Of a stretch of DNA of 7,870 nt, positions 1-6,648 are shown piece after piece. The DNA lies in NCBI GenBank assembly GCA_023433985.1, contig JAEYTN010000477.1:1-7870 (forward strand), in the 5' to 3' direction. The stretch comes from Pseudomonadota bacterium (GTDB taxonomy: Bacteria > Pseudomonadota > Alphaproteobacteria > Rhizobiales > Devosiaceae). The translations under genes were made by a program, and so were the position numbers. The notes under the pieces were generated by a model. It was not told the origin of the DNA. It made no database searches and saw only the letters and a list, made by a program, of their open reading frames with translations. Positions within the stretch are counted from its first letter, which is position 1. Each line of letters begins with the position of its first letter.

Positions 1-2015
1 ACGTTGAGGCGCGGGTCGTAGGGCGGGGCGTAGCCCTCGATGTGGATGGGAAGCCCCAGGGTCCTGGCCGCCTCCTCGGAGGCGGCGATCAACTCGAGAT
101 AATCTTCGACGGTCGAGACGGGAGGCAGGAAGACGCAGAGGCGGCCGTCGCGGAGCTCGACGGTGATGGCCGTGCGGACATTCGAGTCGATCTCGTCGAG
201 CACCTGCTCGGTGATCTCCTGGTTCACCGTGGGATCGGCGGTGAAGCTCGAAGGCTGGTTGTGATGGCCGACGCGCACCGCGACCTGGGTCCGCAGCAGC
301 TCCTCGACACCGGGCAGGTCGGCTACGGCCATCAGCGGATCGCGCGGCACGACGTGGGGGTAGGCGGTGGGGTTCAGGTGCTTCAGCGCATTGAGCGGCA
401 GGCGGTAGCCGACGGGCGAGTCACCGGCGGCGAGGAACAGCTTGCCGCGCCGGGTGCGCCATTTCTCGGTGATCCATTTCGACCGCGAAGGCAGGGCGTT
501 CCAGCGCTGTACCGGCAGGACATAGCCGGTGGGATTGTTGAGGCCGTGATCGAAGACCTTGGCCATGCGGGCGCGGGCCTCGGGGTCGGCGAGTTCGGGG
601 TTGGCGGGATCGAGGTTGGGGGGCAGGCGGGCTTCCTTGATCAGCCAGTCGCCGGGGTCCTCGTAGGCGGCGTCGATGGTATCGAGGCCGACGCCGAGAT
701 TGTCGGCGATCCCGGCGAGGAGGCGCCGGTCATCGCCCGGCCTCGCCGCGGTGGCGACGCCCTCGTGCGCGATGAGCTCGGGATCACGCCAGACAGGCTG
801 GTTGTCGCGGCGCCAGTAGAGGGAAAAGGTCCAGCGCGGCAGGGTTTCGCCGGGGTACCACTTGCCCTGCCCGTAGTGGAGCAGGCCGCCGGGGGCGAAG
901 CGCTCGCGGAGGCGCTTGATCAGGGCGTCCGCCTTCTGGCGCTTGGTCGGGCCGACGGCGTCGGCGTTCCACTCACCGGACTCGAAGTCATCGACCGAGA
1001 CGAAGGTGGGTTCGCCGCCCATGGTGAGGCGGACATCGTGCCGGACGAGCTCGGCATCGACCTGCTTGCCCAGCGCGTCGAGGCGGTCCCAGCTTTCGTC
1101 GGAGAAGGGCCTGGTGATGCGAGGATGTTCGGCGACGCGGCTCACCCGCATGTCGAAATCGAAATCAACCTTGACGGGCGCGGCGCTCGAGAAGCTGCCG
1201 GTGATGGGAGCGGCGTTGCGGTAGTGCGGGGTAGCCGCGAGCGGGATGTGGCTCTCGCCGGTCAAGAGGCCCGAGGTCGGATCGAGCCCGACCCAGCCGG
1301 CGCCGGGGAGGTAGACCTCGCACCAGGCGTGGAGGTCGGTGAAGTCGTGGTCGGTGCCTGGCGGGCCGTCGAGCGCGACGAGGTCGGGCTTGAGCTGGAT
1401 CAGGTAGCCGGAGACGAAGCGGGCCGCGAAGCCCAGGTGACGGAGCGCCTGGACGAGGAGCCAGCTGGAGTCGCGACATGAGCCCTGGGCCCGGGCCAGC
1501 GTTTCCTCTGGTTCGAATACGCCCGTCTCCAGCCGGACGATGTAGCCGATCTGCCCCTGCACGCGGGCGTTCAGCGCGGTGACGAAATTGACGGTGTTGG
1601 TCGGTACGCGGTCGACGCCGTCAAGGAACCGCTGCAGCAGCGGGCCGGCCGGCTCGGGCCGCATGTAGATCGAAAGATCGTCGCGGAGCTCGGGCGGGTA
1701 GGCGAAGGGCCAGGTCTCGGCCTGCTCTTCGACGAAGAAGTCGAAGGGATTGTAGACCGTCATGTCGGCGACGAGGTCGACCTCGATCTTCAGCTCGGTG
1801 ACCGGCTCGGGGAAGACGTGGCGGGAAAGGTAGTTGCCGTAGGGGTCCTGCTGGACGTTGACGAAATGCGTGGACGGCGTGACCCGGAGCGAGTGGCTCA
1901 GGACCTTGGTCCTCGATTGCGGCGCCGGTTGCAGCCGGATGATCTGTGGGGCGAGAACGACGGGGCGGTCGTACTTGTAGTGCGTCAGGTGATAGATGGC
2001 GGCTTTGATCGACAT
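1..2015 (-). CDS. Transglutaminase-like / DUF2126 (putative amidoligase) fusion protein, C-terminus cut by window edge
   Basis: The first 671 residues are present and the frame stays open to base 1. Seen: an N-terminal bacterial transglutaminase beta domain (about residues 3-95, beginning [20 protein letters not shown]); then a transglutaminase-like cysteine-protease core with Cys180 in GSCRDSSW, His229 in DLHAWCEVY and Asp245 in GLDPTSG, the complete Cys-His-Asp triad; then, from about residue 300, a DUF2126-type region with the signature MGGEPTF (Glu335) and a later HHNQP (584-588). Known of the family: these fusions usually run to about 1100 residues, and DUF2126 (Pfam) is described as a putative amidoligase related to glutamine-synthetase-like COOH-NH2 ligases; homologues often lie near circularly permuted ATP-grasp and alpha-E proteins. 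Inference: a cytoplasmic enzyme that forms or cleaves amide bonds on a peptide or protein; substrate unknown. No signal peptide. The ATG at 2015 is forced, since an in-frame TGA lies at 2031-2033. The ribosome binding site is weak. The family call is firm, the chemistry is not. Confidence 0.93.
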   Translation of the reverse strand, partial: MSIKAAIYHLTHYKYDRPVVLAPQIIRLQPAPQSRTKVLSHSLRVTPSTHFVNVQQDPYGNYLSRHVFPEPVTELKIEVDLVADMTVYNPFDFFVEEQAETWPFAYPPELRDDLSIYMRPEPAGPLLQRFLDGVDRVPTNTVNFVTALNARVQGQIGYIVRLETGVFEPEETLARAQGSCRDSSWLLVQALRHLGFAARFVSGYLIQLKPDLVALDGPPGTDHDFTDLHAWCEVYLPGAGWVGLDPTSGLLTGESHIPLAATPHYRNAAPITGSFSSAAPVKVDFDFDMRVSRVAEHPRITRPFSDESWDRLDALGKQVDAELVRHDVRLTMGGEPTFVSVDDFESGEWNADAVGPTKRQKADALIKRLRERFAPGGLLHYGQGKWYPGETLPRWTFSLYWRRDNQPVWRDPELIAHEGVATAARPGDDRRLLAGIADNLGVGLDTIDAAYEDPGDWLIKEARLPPNLDPANPELADPEARARMAKVFDHGLNNPTGYVLPVQRWNALPSRSKWITEKWRTRRGKLFLAAGDSPVGYRLPLNALKHLNPTAYPHVVPRDPLMAVADLPGVEELLRTQVAVRVGHHNQPSSFTADPTVNQEITEQVLDEIDSNVRTAITVELRDGRLCVFLPPVSTVEDYLELIAASEEAARTLGLPIHIEGYAPPYDPRLN

Positions 2016-2090
2016 GCGGCCGGTTCGCTCTCACTCAGGCACAAAGGCTTTCCCGAGCGGACGATAGCACATGGAATGCAGGGGGATAGG

Positions 2091-2129
2091 CCCCAGCGAG
2101 GGACAACCTTGTCTGCCCTCGACGCGGGG
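2091..2129. other. Imperfect hairpin in the gap between the 88-aa gene and the transglutaminase gene
   Basis: The 124-bp gap 2016-2139 holds a nested inverted repeat. An outer CCCC (2091-2094) faces GGGG (2126-2129), and an inner CGAGGG (2097-2102) faces CCCTCG (2116-2121), closing over a short ACAA/TTGT palindrome with a 3-nt bulge. It lies about 10 nt past the stop of the 88-aa gene. No T-run follows in either direction, so it is not a textbook intrinsic terminator; it could attenuate or stabilise a shared leftward transcript. No convincing promoter for the transglutaminase gene was found in the rest of the gap. Confidence 0.4.
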
Positions 2130-2139
2130 AGGGTGGCGG

Positions 2140-2406
2140 CTAGCGCTTCTTCTTCCTGCGCTCGGAGTGCATGGCGTCGCGCGACTCGTTGAGGAAGGCT
2201 TCAACTTCCTCGAGGGTGGCGGAGAAGTCGTAGCCGGCGTTGCCGAAGACGATCTCGAAGGTGTCGTCGTCGCGGAGCATGTAGCCGCCGTGGGCCTCGA
2301 TCTTGGGATTGAGCTTCTGGGCGACCAGCAGGCTGACGTTGAACGGGCGGCCGAGGCGGCGGACGCGGCGTTCCATGGCGGTCTGGGTGTTGGCGCGGCT
2401 CGACAT
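2140..2406 (-). CDS. Small conserved-looking hypothetical protein, 88 aa
   Basis: I do not recognise this protein. It has a basic N-terminal third (MERRVRRLGRPF, residues 11-22), a middle that looks like two beta strands around GGYMLRDDDTFEIVFGNAG (40-58), a predicted helix (TLEEVEAFLNESRDAMH, 64-80) and a basic tail ERRKKKR (82-88). No signal peptide, membrane segment or cysteine is present. The start at 2406 is chosen because AAGGAG sits 6 nt upstream (2413-2418); the same frame stays open much further up, but that extension is antisense to the mannosidase gene. It is divergent from the alpha-mannosidase and 124 bp upstream of, and co-directional with, the transglutaminase/DUF2126 gene, so it may share a transcript with it. 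The basic ends would fit nucleic-acid or acidic-partner binding, but that is only a guess. The strong ribosome binding site and ordinary codon use support a real gene. Confidence 0.8.
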   Translation of the reverse strand: MSSRANTQTAMERRVRRLGRPFNVSLLVAQKLNPKIEAHGGYMLRDDDTFEIVFGNAGYDFSATLEEVEAFLNESRDAMHSERRKKKR

Positions 2407-2412
2407 TCGTTG

Positions 2413-2418
2413 CTCCTT
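2413..2418 (-). promoter_or_regulatory. Ribosome binding site AAGGAG deciding the start of the 88-aa gene
   Basis: Read on the minus strand this is AAGGAG, 6 nt before the ATG at 2406. It is the clearest Shine-Dalgarno match in the window and fixes the start well inside a much longer open frame. Confidence 0.85.
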
Positions 2419-2520
2419 TACCTTCCCAATAGCGAGCGTCGCGGGCAGTTGCAAAGGCTGCGAATTCGCTCGCCCGCCCGCTAGGCAGAAGCGGCCGGTT
2501 ATGGTTTGGTCCGCGCCTGA

Positions 2521-2536
2521 ATTGTAACGTTGCAAT
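2521..2536. promoter_or_regulatory. LacI-family-type operator palindrome upstream of the alpha-mannosidase
   Basis: ATTGTAACGTTGCAAT is a 16-bp even palindrome in which 7 of 8 base pairs match (only T2525/C2533... pairing position 5 fails, T facing G on the opposite half), centred on a CG step (2528-2529). Known of the family: LacI/GalR repressors bind palindromes of this length with a central CG. It ends 11 nt before the mannosidase ATG, a place where a bound repressor would block initiation or early elongation. It lies in the 141-bp divergent region 2407-2547, so it could also affect the leftward 88-aa gene, whose start is 114 bp away. No LacI-type gene is in the window. No strong -35/-10 pair was found here. 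Confidence 0.65.
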
Positions 2537-2547
2537 AGGCGGACGAC

Positions 2548-5500
2548 ATGGCACTCAACCTCGCTCAGCGCATCCAGCGTATCGCGGTGCGGCTCGATGA
2601 GCTGACATACTGGCGGGAGCGCGAAAGCGTGCCGGTCACGGGGTGGACGGCCAATGGCGCGCCGATCGAAGAAGGGGCGCCGTGGCCGACGCGCGAGGGC
2701 GTGGTCAATTTCACCGCGCGGGTGGCGGGCGCGGGGAACTGGCCGGTGGGCGAGACGCGGCTGTTCATCGACCTGGGCGGCGAGGGGCTGGTGACGCTGG
2801 ACTATGGCGCCGAGCGCGCCAGCTTCGGCAACGACCCGTACCACAAGGAGTATTCGGTAAAGGGGCTGAGCTTCGACCTTTCGGCCGAGGCGACGGCGCG
2901 GCTGCCGTTCGGGCAGCCGGTGCGGAAGCCCGTGCTGGTGGGCGGGCGGCTGAGCTGGGTGGACCTCGCCGTGCACCAGCTGCAACTGCGGCTGAGGCAG
3001 GTCGTCGAGACGTGCCAGCTGCTCGACGGGCACGACGTGGTGCCGCACCTGGTGGCGGCAGCGGAGGAGGCGATCTATGCGCTCGACTGGCCTTCGGGGA
3101 CGGCCGACTACGTGGCGCGCTTCGCGCCGCAGCCGGGGCAGCAGCGAATCTGGGAGCTGCCGCCGCTCAAGGAGAAGCCCGAGGCACTGACGCCGGCGCA
3201 GCGCGACAGCGTGGATGCGGCGGATGCCCGGCTGATCGCACGGCTGCGCGACCTGCAGAAGCGCTTCCCGGCGCACGGCGAAATCCTGCTGACGGGGCAC
3301 GCGCATATCGACCTGGCGTGGCTATGGCCCTATGCCGAGACGCGGCGGAAGATGCGGCGGACCTTCTCCACGGCGGTGCAGCTGATGGAGGGGAGCAACG
3401 AGTACGTCGCCAAATCCGGCTTCCACTTCAACCAATCTACCGCGCACTACTATGCGCAGATCGAGGAGGACGACCCGAAGCTGTTCGACCAGATCCGAGC
3501 CAAGGTGATGGCCGGCGGGTGGGAGACGGTGGGCGGCATGTGGGTGGAGCCCGACACCAACATGCCGACCGGCGAGAGCCTGACGCGGCAGGTGCTCTAC
3601 GGGCAACTCTATTTCCAGCGCAAGTTCGGGGCGCGGCACACGGTATGCTGGCTGCCCGACTGCTTCGGGTTCTCGGGCGGACTGCCGCAACTGCTGAAAC
3701 AGGGCGGTATCGACAGCTTCTTCACCATCAAGGTGAACTGGAACGAAACCAACACCATCCCGGCCGACCTGTTCTGGTGGGAGGGAATCGACGGGTCGCG
3801 GGTGCTGGCGCACACGTTCAACAACCCGCGCGGCGGCTATAACGGCGTGCTGTCGCCGGAGGCGTATCTGGCGACGTGGAAGAACTTCAAGGACAAGCAT
3901 CTGCACCCGCAGACGCTGCTGGCCGTCGGCTATGGCGACGGTGGTGGCGGCGTGACGCCGGAGATGGTGGAGCGGGAGATGCAGCTGCGCGATTTCCCGG
4001 CGCTGCCGAAGGCGCACTGGGGCAAGGTGGCAGACTATTTCGTCGGCGCGCACGACACGGCGGCACGCACCGAGATGCCGGTGTGGTTCGGCGACATCTA
4101 CCTCGAGCTGCATCGCGGCACGCTGACGACGCAGAGCGCCGTGAAGAAGGCGCACCGGCAGGCGGAGCGGGCGCTGATCACGGCGGAGACGCTGGGGTCG
4201 CTGGCGCACCTGCTCGGGGCTGAGCGGCCGGAGAGCCTCGAGCATATCTGGCGCGTGGTGCTGAAGAACGAGTTCCACGATATCCTGCCGGGCTCGTCGA
4301 TCGCAGAGGTCTATGACGACGCGGAGCGGGAGCTCAGCGACGCGCATGGGCGGGCACTGGCGCGGCAGCAGATCGCAATGTCGAGCATCGTGGGGCTGCT
4401 GCCCGATGGTGATGTGGACGATGCGGTGGTGGTGGTGAACCCATCGCTCAGCCGCCGACCGGTGCGGGTGACGACGACGGACGGGGCGCATTTCTCATCC
4501 GAGCACATCATGCCGCCGCTCGGGATCAAGGTGTTCTCGCGGGTGGCGCTGGAGCCGGCGGCGGGACTCAGCGTTTCCGAGGGGCATCTCGAGAACGCGC
4601 ATCTCAAGGCGACGATCGGGCTCGACGGAACGGTAGTCAGCCTCATCCACAAGGCTTCCGGGCGCGAGGCGCTGGCCGGGCGGGGCAACCAGCTCTGGGT
4701 CTATACGATCGACAAGCCGCGCAACTGGGACGCCTGGGATATCGAGGACGACTACGCCAAGCGCGGGGTGGAACTGAACCGGCCCGAGAGCATCAAGGTG
4801 GTGGAGAACACCCCGACCCGCGTGGGGGTGCGGGTGGTGCGGCGGTTCCGCGATTCCACGGTGGCGCAGACCTATACGCTCGAGGCGAACGGGATGCGGC
4901 TCGATATCGCCACCGAGATCGACTGGCATGACCGGCACTGCCTGCTCAGGACGCTGACGCCGGTGGCGGTGCGGACGACGCACGCGACGTTCGAGCATGC
5001 GAACGGAGTGGTGAAACGGGCGACGCACGACAATACCAGCTGGGAGCAGGCACAGTTCGAGGTGCCGGCGCACCGGTTCATCGACATGAGCGAGCCGGGG
5101 TTCGGCGTGGCGCTGCTCAATGACGCGAAGTACGGGCACTCGGCCAAGGGCAACGTGCTGGGCCTGAGCCTCGTGCGCTCGCCGCTCTATCCCGATCCAC
5201 TGGCGGACGAGGGCGGGCAGCGGTTCACCTATTCGCTCTACCCGCATGCCGGCGACTGGTACGAGGGCCGAGTGCGCGAGGAGGCCGAGGACCTGAACCA
5301 GCCGATGCTGGCGGCGACCGCGAGCGGGGTGGCGTCGGTGACCTACGAGCCGATCAAGGCGGAGGGGATCCCGGCGGCGCTGTCGGGGTTCAAGCCGGCC
5401 GAGGACGGCAACGGGCTGATCTTCCGGGTGTATGAGCCGAGCGGGCGGCGCGGGGACTTTGCCCTGCGGGCGCCGGAGGGATGGGGCGTGTCGGGGCCGC

Positions 5501-5589
5501 TGAGCATCATGGAGGAACCGATGGAGCGGGGTGAGGGCGCCGGGCTCCGGCCGTTCGAGGTGCGGAGCTGGCGGGTGAGCAGGGGGTAG
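2548..5589 (+). CDS. GH38 alpha-mannosidase, cytoplasmic class, 1013 aa
   Basis: Retaining exo-alpha-mannosidase releasing mannose from alpha-mannosides. Seen: an N-terminal region with MALNLAQRIQRI and ELTYWRERE; the catalytic domain from about residue 245 with GHAHIDLAWLWPYAETRRK, where His253 and Asp255 match the family zinc ligands; Asp371 in WLPDCFGFSGG, matching the nucleophile and zinc ligand; His577 in EFHDILPGSS, matching the last zinc ligand; the conserved YLELHRGT at 518-525 leading into the helical middle domain (about 520-625); and C-terminal beta domains to the end. All four zinc/catalytic positions are intact. The length fits the roughly 1000-residue cytosolic/vacuolar group (MAN2C1, Ams1) rather than shorter MngB. 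No signal peptide, so it should act on imported oligosaccharides or glycosides. The ATG is forced by an in-frame TAG at 2536-2538; the ribosome binding site is weak. A LacI-type palindrome upstream suggests sugar induction. It stands alone, convergent with sseA. Exact substrate unknown. Confidence 0.96.
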   Translation: MALNLAQRIQRIAVRLDELTYWRERESVPVTGWTANGAPIEEGAPWPTREGVVNFTARVAGAGNWPVGETRLFIDLGGEGLVTLDYGAERASFGNDPYHKEYSVKGLSFDLSAEATARLPFGQPVRKPVLVGGRLSWVDLAVHQLQLRLRQVVETCQLLDGHDVVPHLVAAAEEAIYALDWPSGTADYVARFAPQPGQQRIWELPPLKEKPEALTPAQRDSVDAADARLIARLRDLQKRFPAHGEILLTGHAHIDLAWLWPYAETRRKMRRTFSTAVQLMEGSNEYVAKSGFHFNQSTAHYYAQIEEDDPKLFDQIRAKVMAGGWETVGGMWVEPDTNMPTGESLTRQVLYGQLYFQRKFGARHTVCWLPDCFGFSGGLPQLLKQGGIDSFFTIKVNWNETNTIPADLFWWEGIDGSRVLAHTFNNPRGGYNGVLSPEAYLATWKNFKDKHLHPQTLLAVGYGDGGGGVTPEMVEREMQLRDFPALPKAHWGKVADYFVGAHDTAARTEMPVWFGDIYLELHRGTLTTQSAVKKAHRQAERALITAETLGSLAHLLGAERPESLEHIWRVVLKNEFHDILPGSSIAEVYDDAERELSDAHGRALARQQIAMSSIVGLLPDGDVDDAVVVVNPSLSRRPVRVTTTDGAHFSSEHIMPPLGIKVFSRVALEPAAGLSVSEGHLENAHLKATIGLDGTVVSLIHKASGREALAGRGNQLWVYTIDKPRNWDAWDIEDDYAKRGVELNRPESIKVVENTPTRVGVRVVRRFRDSTVAQTYTLEANGMRLDIATEIDWHDRHCLLRTLTPVAVRTTHATFEHANGVVKRATHDNTSWEQAQFEVPAHRFIDMSEPGFGVALLNDAKYGHSAKGNVLGLSLVRSPLYPDPLADEGGQRFTYSLYPHAGDWYEGRVREEAEDLNQPMLAATASGVASVTYEPIKAEGIPAALSGFKPAEDGNGLIFRVYEPSGRRGDFALRAPEGWGVSGPLSIMEEPMERGEGAGLRPFEVRSWRVSRG

Positions 5590-5591
5590 GG

Positions 5592-5634
5592 GGCACGTGA
5601 TCCTCCCCCGCTTTGCGGTGGAGGATCACGTGCC
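5592..5634. terminator. Long perfect hairpin between convergent genes, likely bidirectional terminator
   Basis: GGCACGTGATCCTCC (5592-5606) is followed by its exact reverse complement at 5620-5634. After one mismatch the stem continues with CCGC (5608-5611) and GCGG (5615-5618) around a TTT loop, giving a 19-bp stem in 43 nt. It starts 2 nt after the mannosidase stop and ends 22 nt from the sseA stop, so it can serve transcripts from both sides. There is no T-run on either side, so it may halt transcription poorly on its own and instead protect 3' ends or block convergent read-through. Its right arm resembles bases 6628-6641, suggesting a dispersed repeat. Confidence 0.7.
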
Positions 5635-5656
5635 GTCGACGTTTGCGGGCTGCAGA

Positions 5657-6493
5657 TCAGCCCGCCACGACCTCGGTGTCGTCGCGGCCGCCCCACTCGG
5701 TCCAGGAGCCGTCGTAGAGGATGACGTCCTTTGCGCCGGCCTGCTCGAGCGCGAGCTTCAGGGTGGCGGCGGTGACGCCGGAGCCGCAGGTGGTGACGAT
5801 GGGTCTTTCGAGGTCGATGCCGGCCGCGGCGAACTGAGCACGCAGGGCTTCCGGCGACTTCAGCTGGCCGTTCTCGACGAGGGTATCGGCGGGCGCCGAC
5901 TTTGCGCCGGGCATGTGGCCGGACCTGAGGCCGGGGCGGGGCTCGGGCACTGAGCCGGTGAAGCGGCCGGCGGGGCGGGCGTCAAGGACCTGGCGTTCGC
6001 CGGTGCGGACCAGGGCCTGCATGGCGGGCAGGGTGGCGACGCGCGAGGGGTCGAAATCGGCATGGAAGGTGATGATGGGGCGCGTGGCTTCGGCTGTCTC
6101 CAGCGGCCGGTTTTCGGCGCTCCAGGCGGGGAGGCCGCCGGCGAGAATGCGGACATTCTTCGCGCCCATGACCATGAAGGTCCAGCGGACACGGGGGGCG
6201 GAGAACAGGCCCATGCCGTCGTAGACGACGATCGTGTCGGTGTCCGCGATGCCGAGGCGGCCGGCGAGCGCCGCGAACTCGGCCGGCGGCATCAGCATGT
6301 GCGGCAGGCCGGTGGAGAGGTCGGCGTACTTGTCGACGTCGAACCAGATCGCACCGGGGATGTGGCCGGCGAGATACTCGGCGCGGGGGTCGCGGGCGGC
6401 GGCCGGGAGGTACCAGCTGCCATCGACCACGACGAGGTCGGGATCGGTGAGGTGGTCGGCGAGCCAGGCGGGGGAGACGAACGGGTCAGTCAT
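5657..6493 (-). CDS. sseA: 3-mercaptopyruvate sulfurtransferase, two rhodanese domains, 278 aa
   Basis: Transfers sulfur from 3-mercaptopyruvate (made from cysteine) to thiol acceptors or cyanide through a cysteine persulfide, in the cytoplasm. Seen: an inactive N-terminal rhodanese domain (about residues 5-125, with the conserved AGHIPGA at 42-48) and a catalytic C-terminal domain (about 155-275) with Cys236 in CGSGVTA. That loop is typical of mercaptopyruvate sulfurtransferases, whereas thiosulfate sulfurtransferases carry CRKGVTA. Arg177 in DARPAGRF and Arg186 in PEPRPG match, in context and spacing, the substrate-binding arginines of mammalian MST. GHMPGA (192-197) is the usual second-domain motif. 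The length equals that of E. coli SseA. The ATG at 6493 is chosen over an in-frame upstream extension because AAAAGGA lies just before it (6500-6506) and the family starts here. It follows the ABC operon on the same strand after a 155-bp hairpin-rich gap, so read-through or a separate promoter are both possible. Confidence 0.94.
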   Translation of the reverse strand: MTDPFVSPAWLADHLTDPDLVVVDGSWYLPAAARDPRAEYLAGHIPGAIWFDVDKYADLSTGLPHMLMPPAEFAALAGRLGIADTDTIVVYDGMGLFSAPRVRWTFMVMGAKNVRILAGGLPAWSAENRPLETAEATRPIITFHADFDPSRVATLPAMQALVRTGERQVLDARPAGRFTGSVPEPRPGLRSGHMPGAKSAPADTLVENGQLKSPEALRAQFAAAGIDLERPIVTTCGSGVTAATLKLALEQAGAKDVILYDGSWTEWGGRDDTEVVAG

Positions 6494-6541
6494 GCGGATT
6501 CCTTTTCGGCGCAGCATAGCGGCGGCGGAGCGGGCGTTTCT

Positions 6542-6641
6542 ACCCCGCTTCGGGAGGGGTGTCGGTCGCCCGGAAAGGTTGCCCCCTCCACCACGCTTCG
6601 CGTGTTGCTCCTTCCCCGCCACGCTGGGGAGGATATGTGCC
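6542..6641. repeat. Hairpin-rich intergenic segment, probable degraded dispersed palindromic repeat
   Basis: The gap 6494-6648 between sseA and the ABC ATPase contains at least three inverted repeats: ACCCC (6542-6546) with GGGGT (6556-6560); CACGC (6592-6596) with GCGTG (6600-6604) around a TTC loop; and TCC-TTCCCC (6609-6617) with GGGGAGGA (6626-6633), with one bulged T. The right end GGAGGATATGTGCC (6628-6641) nearly repeats GGAGGATCACGTGCC (5620-5634) with one substitution and one indel. Such C/G-rich mosaics of hairpins are common intergenic repeats in alphaproteobacteria (general knowledge). The first hairpin past the ATPase stop may also help end or stabilise the ABC transcript. No clear sseA promoter is visible. 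Confidence 0.55.
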
Positions 6642-6648
6642 GCCGGCG

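Noticed and set aside
42..1481. Long plus-strand open frame of 479 codons
   Set aside because: It is antisense, codon-in-phase, to the transglutaminase/DUF2126 gene, whose translation carries recognisable catalytic motifs. The plus-strand product is a Gly/Val/Asp/Arg-rich sequence with no domain, as expected for a GC-rich shadow.
2426..2454. Possible promoter for the 88-aa gene: TTGCAA, 17-bp spacer, TATTGG (minus strand)
   Set aside because: Only about 4 of 6 and 3 of 6 matches to the sigma-70 boxes. The spacing is right, but the match is too weak to call in this composition.
2407..3306. N-terminal extension of the 88-aa gene to give a 388-aa protein
   Set aside because: The extension lies opposite the mannosidase coding sequence and is Arg/His/Pro/Leu-rich with no domain. 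The AAGGAG site 6 nt before the ATG at 2406 marks the true start.
3322..4491. Minus-strand open frame of 389 codons inside the mannosidase gene
   Set aside because: It is His/Arg/Leu-rich low-complexity shadow sequence opposite the GH38 catalytic domain; there is no sign of a dual-coding gene.
6494..6622. Upstream start adding 43 residues to the sulfurtransferase
   Set aside because: The extra residues come from the hairpin-rich repeat and are Gly/Arg-rich. A good ribosome binding site precedes the ATG at 6493, and the resulting 278 residues match the family length.
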